Shown piece by piece: positions 54,435 to 64,000 of a DNA stretch of 64,000 nucleotides. The position numbers and the translations under genes are program-made. Numbering within the stretch: position 1 is the first letter of the stretch; each line of letters begins with the position of its first letter. The stretch comes from Vigna angularis (Eukaryota > Streptophyta > Magnoliopsida > Fabales > Fabaceae). The stretch lies in NCBI RefSeq assembly GCF_016808095.1, contig NC_068970.1, positions 46,721,630 through 46,785,629 on the forward strand, given 5' to 3'. The notes below the pieces were generated by a model that searched no databases, had not been told where the DNA came from, and saw only the letters and a list, made by a program, of their open reading frames with translations.

Positions 54435-55506
54435 CAACCCCAAACTTAGAACTTTGCTTGTCCTCAAGCAAACAAGATGTAACTCCATCTTCCACCAATT
54501 CATATGATGGCTCACTTTTTCAAAAATCTTCTTTTCAAGATAAGTAAATACTTCAATCAAACTTATGACCAAGAGTTCAATCAAGATGTGCACATGCTTA
54601 GTGTTCACAAAGTCATTTAAATTCCAACAAATGCTATTTTTCATGAATGATCAATCAATTAAGCATGGATGTTCATGTACTTATGGAATATTTCCTCACT
54701 AGGTAAAGTGTTTCACTCAAAACTTGGTTACCACTGCTTCCCACTCTGTGAAGCTTCCCTCTGGAAAAGAATTTAACCAAAGCTTAGCATTGCCTCCTAA
54801 TGAGAAAGGAAACAAGCTAAGTTTGATCGCTTCATCTGGCACCCCATTGATTTTCACTGTGTTGCAAATCTCATTAAATGTAGTGAGGTGCTCATATGGG
54901 CTTTCATGAGATAACCCATTAAATTGATTGCTCTTCACCAGTTGGATCAATGCTGGTTTGACCTCCATGTTAGCTACATTGACTCTAGGTCTAGCTATAC
55001 TGTTAAAGTGCTGAGGTCCAGCTGTATTGGTGTAATTAGCAAGAGTTCTTCTGATATTATTGTTCTCCATATTTTCTGTGCTATGGTCAGAACCTTGTGG
55101 TGATGGTTGCAACAGAGTTTCCGGAGCAGGGAAAAGTTCTCTAGATGTTTGGATTCTTCTCCTCCGTCTACTCTCGTCTAAACCTTCAAGAAGAGGTTCT
55201 GCAGTTATCTTGCTCCTTGTTCGAATTGCCTCCTGCATACACAAGAGAACAAAACCCTAGAATATTTGGTTAGCACAAAAAGATATAGGAGAAGATATAA
55301 GATTCAGAGAATAAAATAAAAACAGAAAAAATAAAAACAGAAAATAAAAACAGAAAATAAAATAAAATAAAATAAAATAAAATAAAAATAAAATAAAAAA
55401 AACAGAAAAAATAAAAACAGAAATTCAAATTTAAAGTCAAAGATAATCAATAATCACACAAATTAACCAGTTAAACCACGAGTCCCCGGCAACGGCGCCA
55501 AAAACT
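54435..55506 (-). pseudogene. Internally deleted Athila body: 3' region joined to gag N-terminus, leader and primer site
   Basis: 54435-54719 is 3' untranslated region. At 54720 it jumps to gag. 54720-55244 encodes the Gag N-terminal 175 residues (RTRSKITAEPLLEGLDESRRRRRI to EWEAVVTKF), highly similar to 44701-45230. 55245-55482 is the A-rich (minus: T-rich) leader, and 55483-55500 is a perfect tRNA-Asp primer-binding site. Everything between mid-capsid and the 3' region is deleted. Confidence 0.85.
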
Positions 55507-56810
55507 TGATGACAAATTTATGAACACCGAAATACGGCGCCACAAACTTGTTGAACAATCGGCAAGTGTGACCGAATCGTTTCAAGTAATAAACTCGGTA
55601 AGACCAAGTATCGTTCTCCCAAAGGACTCACGGCCTAGTTTAGTTATGTGATTCGTTGATTATTTAAGACTTAAGAACGAAATAAGTGGAATTTAATATG
55701 CAAAACAGAAAATAAACATGTATGCATGAGTTTTGATCAATGGCTAAAACAAAATACAAACACTTCAATGGAATATATGGATGAGTATGTTGTTGGGGTT
55801 ATCAATTTCATCTTATCCACTCTCATATATTTTAGGAATTCAACATTCTTTTCATCATTGTTAATGCCACTCTCTAAATTACCTTGCAAGAAGGCCTATC
55901 CCTAATTACGAGTTCATACAATTCCTAGCATTCCTAATAATTAGTTCTTTTAGTGCAGGAGCTTAACGACAACCAATATACTATTGGGAGAAATTCCCCG
56001 GATCTAGACTTCCCCGTACGTTCCCGTATCGACAAAATCAATAATCATGCATTGAATGAGTTAAACAAAGCAAGCATTGAGCAAAGAGGAAAAACCCTAA
56101 CTACTGATGAAAGAAAGCGTAGGTCTTAAATATAAGATGTAAAATCAAATTCCATATATGAGAGTTTCACAAGACTACATTGATTCCCCAACAACAATAC
56201 AAGGTTTAGTTCACCATTTTCATGGTGAAACTAAATGAATAATAATGGAAGAATGAAAGATAAAACCCTAGAAAGGTGAAGAGGTAGCCTGAGCATCCAA
56301 GATCCTCGTTCAAAGGGGTGGAAGAGAGAGTGTTTTCTTCGTTTCTGCCAAAGATACAAACCCTAGGACGTCCCAAAGCTTATATACTATTCTAAAATTA
56401 CAGAAAATTTAGGTCCAAGCCCATAAGTGTGCCGCTCAGCGGTAAAGTACCGCTCAGCGGTAAGTGCGTGAGTTGGTTTCTTCCCCTCAGCGGCCATTTT
56501 GCCCCTCAACGGATCCCCCGTGAACTCCTGAGTGCCGCTCAGCGGTAAACTGCCGCTGAGCGGCAGTTGCGGCTTCTCCTTTTGCACTTTTTGATGTCTT
56601 TTCTGATTCCATCTCTCTTCTTCTTCACTTCTTTCATCAAATTCACCTTAAAACCTGCACAAAAACACTGAAATCAAGCATAAACCTGTCCAGCTCTCTT
56701 ATTTCTGAAAATATGAACAAAAGCATGATTTCAAGCTAGTTTCTAAGTGTTAAAGGTTGCTTTTAGTATCAATTTTAAGCATGAAAATAACAGTTTTTCA
56801 ACTGTTATCA
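55507..56810 (-). repeat. 5' LTR of a minus-strand element
   Basis: 1304 bp. The left end is next to the primer-binding site. U5 holds a fossil primer site (GGCGCCACAAACTTG on plus). The right flank GCTAG belongs to an old element. Most similar to 32594-33895. Confidence 0.88.
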
Positions 56811-57600
56811 GCTAGAAAGGAAATTGGTTTTTCTGGTCAGCAAAATCCTTGAGTTAAGAGAGACATTTATGATTTCATCATTCAAGCACAAACTCTATTT
56901 CTTTTCCGAGCTTTCCCTTGCATTGAGCTTTTATTTTCGTTTCATTTTTCTTTTTCTTTTGCTTTTGCTTTTCAAGTACTCACTGCTTAGCTCAATGCTT
57001 TTTCTTTTTCCTTTCTCAATCTTTCCAACAACCCCAAACTTGAACCTTTGTCAATACCTCATCAAATGTTCTCAACTCAACTCATGGTAAAGATTTTCAA
57101 AAAAAGGTTTTTCAAGCATACATAAGGCTCAAGATTCAAAGGTTAGAACAATTTATTCTCTTTTCAGTTGGCAAAAGTTCATGTGAAGGCTAAAAGAATA
57201 AGGGAAAACAAAAGATGGCCTTGATCATATGAAACCTGCAAGCAAGTAGTTCAATCACAAAAAGTTTGGGCAAAATCATTCATGCTTCCAAGGTAATAGC
57301 AATTATTCACACAAAAACTCTGAAGCCCAAATCTCACACAGGTAAACTCACAAGTCCCAGAATTCAGAAAAACACCCTGCTCAGTATCTCAATCAAGTTT
57401 TACCTCAAGCACCTGTTTCATACACTTTGAGCCATCACATGTATATCAGCACATCATGCATCATCTCAACATTAATCAATACACTAGAATATCACAAAGC
57501 AATACTCATCACAAAACACAACACAGTTGAATCAAAGCAGTGTGGTTCATTCAAGCAAAGTACAATAACAAAACAATGGATTAAAAAGAAAGGGTTAGAA
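56811..57600 (-). other. 3' untranslated region of the old element
   Basis: Diverged version of the conserved 3' region. AAGTTTGGGGTTG on minus lies near 57030, next to an A/G-rich tract. No gene is seen. Confidence 0.6.
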
Positions 57601-58301
57601 AGCTGGGTTGCCTCCCAGTAAGCGCTCTTCTTTAACGTCACTAGCTTGACACCATCTTCATCATCATAGCATCCATCAGTAGATGCTCTCAGTAACATCC
57701 ATCAATAGATGCTGTTAGTAACATCCATCAATAGATGTCTAATCACATAGCATCCATCAGTAGATGCTAATATTTCTTATCTTCATTAGTATCCCTCAGT
57801 AGACACCAATCTTTCTCATCTTCATCGACATCCATCAGTAGATGCCTAATTACCTAACATCCATCAGTAGATGTCTAGTCACCGTCCTCTTCCATAACAG
57901 CATCCATCAGTAGATGTTGTCATTCATCATCCTTATCATAGCAACATCCATTAGTAGATGTTGTAGAAGCATCCATCAGTAGATGTTATCATTACTGCCG
58001 TTAGAAGCAGCATTTAACCTAAAAAAACTCAAACACACAAAGAAAAAAAATCAAATCAAAACCACACAATTAAATCAAATAAAAAGAAAATGGGCTATCA
58101 TTCATCGCAACAGCATCCATCAGTAGATGTTGTTATTTGAATCCTCTTAGCATCCCTCACTAGATGTTGTCCAGCATCCATCAACAGATGTTGTCATTAC
58201 TGCAAAACAAAATCAAATCCACACCACACAACTTAAAAAAAATCAGAAACTGGGTTGTCTCCCGACAAGCGCTTCTTTAACGTCACTAGCTTGACCCACT
58301 A
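57601..58301 (-). repeat. Structured motif, 13-unit hairpin array, structured motif
   Basis: Motifs at 57601-57653 and 58249-58301. Ten hairpins at 57667-57990 and three at 58108-58195. On minus most loops are TACTGATG or TATTGATG. Stems include AGCATC/GATGCT, ACATC/GATGT and CAACATC/GATGTTG (7 bp). One unit has GTGTC/GATAC, with one G.U. The array is larger than in younger copies. Confidence 0.85.
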
Positions 58302-59172
58302 CAATTGCTCTATGCCTCAGTTGTTCCCTTTTTTGGATATTTTTTTTTGTTGAATTTTTTCAGGAATTTAATATAACCAGGAACCTGTTGTAGTGTCCCA
58401 ATCATAGGAATTTTAATCTCCAATTTCTTGAAGATTTCCATGAAACGCTCAAACTATTTTTTCCTTCTCCTTCCTATGATACTTCTTTGGGTGAGGAAGG
58501 GGTTTTTCATATGATTCTTTCTTTTTTCTCTCATTCTCCTTCTCTCTCTTTTTCTTTTCTTCCCTCTCTTTTTCCTCCTTAGAATACTTCCTTAGGGTAC
58601 AGAAGATTTTTCTCAATTTTTTTTCTTTTCTCTTTCAACCTCTTCTGTTTCTTTTCTCTCTTCTTCCACATTCTTCCCCTTTTCTTTTCTCTCAACCTCA
58701 CTTTTTCTCTCTTCTTTTTCTTCCTCTTTGTTTACATCTTTCTCTTTTTCACTCAACCTTTCTTCTTTTCTCTCTATTTTTCTCTCATCTAAAACTTTGT
58801 CACTTCTAGTGCTAATAACTTGATATTCTTCCCTAGTGTGAACTTCCATATTGCCCCCAAAATCATCCAGCTTCTAAAGTATGTGACCAAGCTGCATCTT
58901 GATCCTTCTGAATGCTGCTTGAGTGCTTTTATGATGAGAATCAGACATCTGGATTAACTGTTGAAGTGTGTCATCCATCTTAGCCATTCTTTCTGAAAGA
59001 GAGGGTTGTTGCTACCATTGTTGTTGTGGCAGCCTATCAAATTGTTCGACAGCTTGCCCAAATTGACTTTGACTCATGTTTAAGTGAGGTTTCCACCAGC
59101 GGTTGAAATTACCTTGGTGGAATTGAGTGTCCATATAGTTAACTTCTTGTCCGTATTGCATCCTACAAGCAC
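58302..59172 (-). pseudogene. Gag-like remnant of the old element
   Basis: Recognisable on minus: start MQYGQEVNYMDTQFHQGN next to an acceptor-like CTTGTAG, HLNMSQ, the Gln-rich segment, and a Glu/Lys/Arg-rich region (58613-58849 open). It ends with the sequence around YEKPLPHPKKYHRKE and KKLEIKIPMIGTLQQVPG. Several frameshifts and stops. Same architecture as 9304-10140. Confidence 0.75.
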
Positions 59173-59331
59173 TAGACACAAAATCCTAGAGAACACTATT
59201 AGCACAAAAACAAAAACAAACAAAACAAAACACAAATTAAAAATAGGATAAAAATAAAAATAAAAATAAAAAATAAAAATAAAGTCAAAGTTAATCAAGA
59301 ATCACACAAATAGAATAGTTTAAACATTGAG

Positions 59332-59349
59332 TCCCCGTCAACAGCGCCA
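59332..59349 (-). other. Primer-binding site, two changes
   Basis: TCCCCGTCAACAGCGCCA on plus differs at two positions from the tRNA-Asp end. Confidence 0.8.
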
Positions 59350-59355
59350 AAAACT

Positions 59356-60631
59356 TGTTGATGAATCGGCAAGTGTACCGAATCGCACAAGTAATATAAA
59401 ATGGTAAGACCAAGTATCGTATCCCAAAGGACTCTCGGCACTAGACAGTCGTGTGATAACTTGATTAATTAAGACTTAAAGAAAACGAGATCATTGGTTT
59501 CAAATGCAAAAACAGAAAATTAAATATTAATGCAGTTTGATCAATAGCAAAATAGCACAGTGATGAACGGATGTTGTTTGTAATATGAGATGAGTATGTT
59601 GTTGGGGTTAGATTTCACCAAGTTCCCTCTCATGTATGTAAGAATTGTTCTTTATGCATTAATGTTAATGTCACTCACTAAATTACTTACCCTTTGTTCA
59701 CTTGAATGGATTTGGGGGAGAGTAATTGAGTGGATTTGAGAGGATTTGAAGATAAATTTTGTTGTTGTTTATTTGAGTGAATTTGGAGGTAAATGAGAGT
59801 GAATTTGGAAGCAACGTTTGTGAGAATTAGTGTAGGATTTGATTGATGTGACAAATTAAAAAAATTTACTTCCAAATCCACTCTCACCTACCTCCAAATC
59901 TACTCAAATAAACAACAAAAAAAATTATTTTCAAATCCTATCAAATTCATTCAATCACTCTCCCCCAAATCCATTCAAGTGAACAAAGCCTTAAACCCAA
60001 TCCCTCAGCAAAATAAGTATGTCCTTAATCACTAGTTCATGCAATTCCTAGCATTTATAGTAATTAAATGTGAAGATCAAGAGCTTTAAGACGACCAAGA
60101 ATCATATACCCTCATCCTTGAGAAATATTACTCTTCGGAGTAATTCAACAAGAACTTGAACTGTAAGGAACCTCCCGGAACTCATGCAATTCATACACCA
60201 TGCTATGAATGGGTTAAACAAAGCATGCAATAATCGCAGATGAATTACTCTAACAATTATTGAAAAAGCATATGTTATTAAGAATCAATTCAAATACATG
60301 AGAGTTCACAAGGTTACATCATCCCCCAACAACAAATAAAGTTTAGTTCATCATAGACATATATAGTGAAATTAGATGAACAATGAAGAAGAATGAGATA
60401 GAAAAACCCTAAAAGTAGAAGATGGAAGCTCTTGCATCCAAATCCGCCTCCAGAGAGTGAAAGAGTGTGCTGCTGCGCTCCTCCAGCTAAAGATACAAAA
60501 CCTAGGGCGTCTGGGTCCTTTTAATAGAGTCAAATCAAAACAGAAAATCATGATTTCAAACAAGTTTCTAAGCAGAAAAGGGTGCATTTAGTATCAAAAT
60601 TATATCACAACGGTATTTTCAACCGATATCA
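59356..60631 (-). repeat. Old LTR, short-end subfamily, containing a foldback element
   Basis: The right end on minus reads TGATATCGGTTGAAAATACC; the left end ATTCATCAACA goes directly to the spacer and primer site. Without the 297-bp insertion it is about 980 bp. It lacks a clear palindrome array, which may be an ancestral state or a deletion. Confidence 0.75.
59692..59988. mobile_element. 297-bp foldback element (MITE-like)
   Basis: Both arms begin CTTTGTTCACTTGAATGG and continue ATTTGGGGGAGAG as inverted repeats. Further arm matches (TTATTTGAGT, TTTGGAGGTA, AGTGAATTTGGAAG) extend to a short central loop near 59838-59868, so almost the whole element folds on itself. There is no coding capacity. 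The target duplication is not clear. The superfamily was not identified. Confidence 0.8.
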
Positions 60632-60859
60632 CTCATCCAACTAAAACATTGTTGCATTTTGACCACCACTATTATTTATAAGTTAATTGGATGCTTTTAA
60701 GATAAAAAAATTCAACCTTCTTTATAAGTTATATAATTTTAAACATATCTGAAAGCATAAATTTGAAACATACAAAAATTATTTTATTTGAACGGTAGAT
60801 ATTACTATTGAAAAAACACACAACATTTAGTTTATTTGAATTTTAGATATATAGAGAAT
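60632..60859. other. Intergenic, 3' flank of the oxidase gene
   Basis: Unique AT-rich DNA between the old LTR and the oxidase stop codon. On minus, AATAAA at 60831-60836, about 24 nt after the stop, is a candidate poly(A) signal. Nothing else is recognised. Confidence 0.55.
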
Positions 60860-62497
60860 TTAAATTTCTTCGTCCAACAGCGTGGGAATACTTTGTTCGT
60901 TTCTGAAAAAGTTGTAAGGATCAACCCTGGTCTTCACGGTAGCCAATCTCCTGAAATTGTTACCGAAATACTTGAGACCCCAAATACTTGCTTGATCGTA
61001 GCTTGTATAACCATTGTTATTAACCCCAATGTCAAGGTCTCTGTAATTCACATATGCAGCTCTTGGGGAGTTTGAAACATAAGGTTCCATATATTTATAC
61101 AGTTTTCTAATCCAAATCATGTGCCTTTGTGCAGCCTCGTCCCCTGCAGTTTGCCAAATGGTCACGTAGTGCATATGAAATATGTATCCAGATCTGTGTG
61201 CGAATGGAAGTTCAGATTCAGAAATCTCATACATTCTGCCTCCATAAGGAGCAAATTGAACCTGGGAATATTCAATCTCATCGTCATAAAGAAAGCGCCA
61301 TAATCCTCGTAATCCATCAACAGAAATAGGTTGCCTTACATAATCAGATTTTGCTTTGAAATAACCTGAATAAATTTGAGTTCTGTTCAGCAAAACCTCT
61401 GGGGCTTCGAGGGTTGTAGTTACAATCCACGGAGAATTCAAGAAGACAACTGAGCCAATCCAACTAGTCTCAGTACAGTCTTTTCTGTCCAAACCCAACT
61501 CCGGTAAACTCTTTTGCATCAGTGGAACAAGTTCTTCTACACCTCCTAGAAACGTGGAGACAAAATTGACTTGTATTGTCTTCTTTCCATATTCACGTGA
61601 GGGTACCTTTGTCATGTCCACCCTAATGTATATACGGTCGTCCAATTTACTCGCCACAACCTGCCACTTTTGAAAGATCTCGGTTGCATTCTCTTCCAAT
61701 GTTCTTTCAACGTTGAATACTGTCACAGTTGATGGAACTGGAACTAGTTTTATCTTCCAAGCCACGATGACTCCAAAGCTTGCTCCACCACCTCCTCTAA
61801 TTGCCCAAAACAAATCCTCACCCATGGCATGTCTGTCAAGTAGATTACCATTCACATCTACTATTTGAGCATCTACGATATTATCTGCGGCAAGACCGTA
61901 CTTACGCATCAAGAATCCATAGCCACCTCCACTGATGTGGCCACCAGTGCCCACACTATAGCACACACCAGCTGGAAACCCAAGTGTTTTGCTTTTCTCG
62001 TAAATCCTGTAGTAGAGTTCTCCCAGGTGTGCTCCAGTTTGAACCCACGCAGTTTGATTTTCTGCGTCAACTGTGACTTCTCGAAGGTTTATGAGGTCAA
62101 TGATGACAAAGGGAACCTCGGCAACGTACGAGAGACCCTCGTAATCATGACCTCCACTTCGGGTTCGAATTTGCAGGCCATGACGTTGGGAGCACATTAT
62201 GGTGGCCTGAATATGAGAAACGTTCACTGGCGTAACAATGACTTGAGGTTTTGAGACTATGTTTAAGAACCTAAGATTTTGAATGGTAACATTTAGGACA
62301 GAGGAGTACGAAGAGTTTGTTTGGGTGTAAAGAACATTGGAGATTGAGTTGGTGATATGGGGATAGTTGTAAAAACATTGAACAAACTTTTCAGGAGTAT
62401 CAAGTGAAGGAGGTTCAAATGAAAATAAAAGAGCAATGGCAGTAACGAAGGTGAAAGAGGAGCTCAGATGCTTCATTTCTGTGGATGTTGCTGACAT
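60860..62497 (-). CDS. Berberine bridge enzyme-like FAD-linked oxidase
   Basis: 545 residues, intact, no intron. Family members are secreted or vacuolar flavoenzymes that oxidise substrates such as alkaloids, monolignols or oligosaccharides using bicovalent FAD and O2. The two FAD-linking residues are visible: His117 in SGGHDYEG and Cys179 in GVCYSVGTGGH. They are 62 residues apart, exactly as His104 and Cys166 in poppy berberine bridge enzyme. Cys41 and Cys102 may form the conserved disulphide. A hydrophobic signal-type segment follows Met8 (MKHLSSSFTFVTAIALLFSF), so Met8 may be the real start, seven codons downstream. The C-terminal BBE domain is complete (YDQASIWGLKYFGNNFRRL, VDPYNFFRNEQSIP). 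The physiological substrate cannot be read from the sequence. Confidence 0.93.
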   Translation of the reverse strand: MSATSTEMKHLSSSFTFVTAIALLFSFEPPSLDTPEKFVQCFYNYPHITNSISNVLYTQTNSSYSSVLNVTIQNLRFLNIVSKPQVIVTPVNVSHIQATIMCSQRHGLQIRTRSGGHDYEGLSYVAEVPFVIIDLINLREVTVDAENQTAWVQTGAHLGELYYRIYEKSKTLGFPAGVCYSVGTGGHISGGGYGFLMRKYGLAADNIVDAQIVDVNGNLLDRHAMGEDLFWAIRGGGGASFGVIVAWKIKLVPVPSTVTVFNVERTLEENATEIFQKWQVVASKLDDRIYIRVDMTKVPSREYGKKTIQVNFVSTFLGGVEELVPLMQKSLPELGLDRKDCTETSWIGSVVFLNSPWIVTTTLEAPEVLLNRTQIYSGYFKAKSDYVRQPISVDGLRGLWRFLYDDEIEYSQVQFAPYGGRMYEISESELPFAHRSGYIFHMHYVTIWQTAGDEAAQRHMIWIRKLYKYMEPYVSNSPRAAYVNYRDLDIGVNNNGYTSYDQASIWGLKYFGNNFRRLATVKTRVDPYNFFRNEQSIPTLLDEEI

Positions 62498-62516
62498 GAG
62501 AAGTGCAAAGTGTCTA

Positions 62517-62530
62517 ATTTATAATAGTCT
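62517..62530 (-). promoter_or_regulatory. Oxidase TATA box
   Basis: On minus ATTATAAATTAG, about 25-35 bp before CACTTTGCACTTCTCATG, which would place the transcript start roughly 15 nt upstream of the first ATG. Confidence 0.5.
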
Positions 62531-62574
62531 GGAGTTTGATGTTAACATCCACTGTTTCGCTTTCTCTTAGCATA

Positions 62575-62715
62575 AAAACGCAATAGAAATAAAAGAACAA
62601 TAGCAGCGAAGAAGGTGAAGGTTAAATAGGTTCGTTGTTGATATGAGAAGTGCAATAAGGGGAAAGTAAATTGTAGTCTGGAGTTTAACGTTAATGTCCA
62701 TAAGTGTGGATACTA
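62575..62715 (-). pseudogene. Duplicated 5' end of the oxidase gene, decayed
   Basis: Homologous to 62415-62560: the signal-peptide region (AAATAAAAGAACAATAGCAG), the leader (GATATGAGAAGTGCAA) and the upstream block (TAGTCTGGAGTTTAACGTTAA) recur in the same order, with indels. It is the remnant of a tandem duplicate or a copied promoter. Confidence 0.65.
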
Positions 62716-64000
62716 GATTTAACTACCAATGCATGCACCAAAATAACACACATTTATATTTATTTTATTAGACACATAAATAGTCATAAAAAATTATTTT
62801 TTTTATTTAAAAAAAATATAAAATATAAAGAAAAATAGGGTTAAGTAAATGCAAACGATTTATATATTTTAAAATATCATTTCTATATTATTTTAATCAA
62901 TGTTGACTAATGTTAACAAAAGTGAGAAAGATTATTTTGTCGGCCTTATATATAAAGAATAAAAAACATGCTTAAGTCACAACCTAACTCAAAACTAGCT
63001 AAAGAAATATTTTTTTGGGTACTGATACTTTGAGAACAAAAAAATAAAATTATATTTATTTAATATTATAAAATAATAATATTTTAAGTATACTTATATT
63101 AGTTTTTTAATTAAAAATTTTAATATATATTATTATATTATTAAAAGAGAGTGTTGAATATTTTTAAAGATAGTCTCAAACAAAGTGTTTTTTTTCTAAG
63201 GAGTGGTGGTATTTGACTCCACATAAGACAAAATTATATTTATTCGATACCGAAAAGTAATAATATTTAATTATCTGTATATTATTTCTAATTTAAAAGT
63301 GTATTATATAATATTATATCATTAAAAAAACGTGCGAAATAAATGTGTATTTTGTAGACCATATTAAAGAAGAAAAATAATCATTTATTGCACGACAATA
63401 TTTTACAATCTTGACATTATTTTTTTATTTTATAATAAATATTAAAGTATATTTTTTTTATAATATTTTATTCGTATAATATATATCAAATAAATATAAA
63501 TATAAATATGTGTTTCTTTCCCTCATAAAATAGTTTCCTACGTTGTAAATAGCTGTCGACTCATAGGATGCAGCTTTTTACTGAAGAAAAGTTACTTTCA
63601 ACGTACAAGGAATTCAACCAGCGATATTCAATGCTTACTATTGCTATTTACACTATTCACAATTTTCTAATAACCTCTTTTTCCATTTACAGATCCTACG
63701 TTAATGAATTCTTTCTTAATAATATGAATTTTATAAATTAACGGTTATGATCAAATCATAATCATGAAAAGGATTTTAAAGATAATTTTATCAATAATGT
63801 TAAATGAGTTAAAATTAAACAAGTATCAAATTTTCAAGTTCTATCAAATGTAAAATACTATAATCACTTCATAAATATTTTTAAAATTATAAACAAATTG
63901 TTGGAAAAAATTCAAATGAAATATTTTAGTGACGTAGAATTTAATATATTTCTCCAATAAGAAATTAACACTATTAAATCACTGTAAAACAATATTAAAC
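62716..64000. other. AT-rich intergenic DNA
   Basis: No gene, RNA gene or recognisable mobile element found. Many A/T runs. This is the distal upstream region of the oxidase gene. Confidence 0.5.

Larger units (their letters stand above)
56811..60631 (-). mobile_element. Old pol-less Athila-type element at the edge of gene space
   Basis: On minus: 5' LTR 59356-60631, primer-binding site 59332-59349 (two changes), leader, gag-like remnant, structured motif, 13-unit hairpin array, structured motif and 3' region, cut at 56811 by a younger LTR. The right flank at 60632 is unique gene-space DNA, so this was one of the first insertions at this site. Confidence 0.8.

Noticed and set aside
57667..58195. 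CRISPR-like array of short repeats
   Set aside because: Repeats are imperfect with variable short spacers that are themselves related, and the context is a plant retrotransposon. No cas genes.

Overview
This is plant nuclear DNA, almost certainly from a dicot and probably a legume of the Vigna/Phaseolus type. The legume guess is an inference from the Athila/Calypso-like and Ogre-like elements. About 60 kb is a nest of Ty3/gypsy LTR retrotransposons. The right end (about 60.6-64 kb) is ordinary AT-rich gene space with one intact gene, a berberine-bridge-enzyme-like FAD oxidase on the minus strand.

Most of the nest is one Athila-lineage family in both orientations. LTRs are 1.0-1.4 kb, begin TGATAACAG and end TCATCA. 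The primer-binding site matches the 3' end of tRNA-Asp. Protein motifs are the Athila Gag, a protease with a DLGAS-type active site, RT with an FMDD box, RNase H, a D,D35E integrase, and a separate ORF between pol and the 3' LTR. Layout: 1-3050 (-) 3' half of one copy; 3155-21155 (+) a three-level nest in which the element at 11736-19760 (TSD TCTAT, equal-length LTRs) sits in the element at 7625-20752, which sits in the element at 3976-21155; 21190-23906 (+) a truncated copy; 23907-32593 (-) a Tat/Ogre element with two RNase H domains; 32594-43178 rearranged LTRs, an ORF3 left half and two fused gag/protease regions; 43179-50271 (+) the most complete gag-pol; 50272-56810 (-) two more copies; 56811-60631 (-) an old copy at the edge of the gene space, carrying a 297-bp foldback element in its LTR.

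The copies fall into complementary types. The gag-pol with RT and integrase has no zinc knuckle in Gag. Copies with the knuckle end after gag or gag-protease and lack RT and integrase. The youngest insertion is one of these pol-less copies, so it was probably mobilised in trans.

The most unusual feature is non-coding. Between the end of gag/pol and the third ORF, six copies carry 3-13 tandem hairpins with a near-constant 8-nt loop (TACTGATG) and stems that change on both sides in a compensatory way. In five of the six the array has an approximately 50-nt motif containing its own CTGGG/CCCAG hairpin on each side; in the sixth only the upstream motif survives. The third ORF is preceded by what looks like its own promoter and leader intron, built from the same CCGCT(C/G)AGCGG palindromes as the LTR promoter. 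LTR ends contain a fossil primer-binding site, suggesting that the LTR boundary moved. Two halves of one third-ORF copy share a GACAT target duplication but lie about 17 kb apart in opposite orientation, which implies an inversion or an assembly fault.
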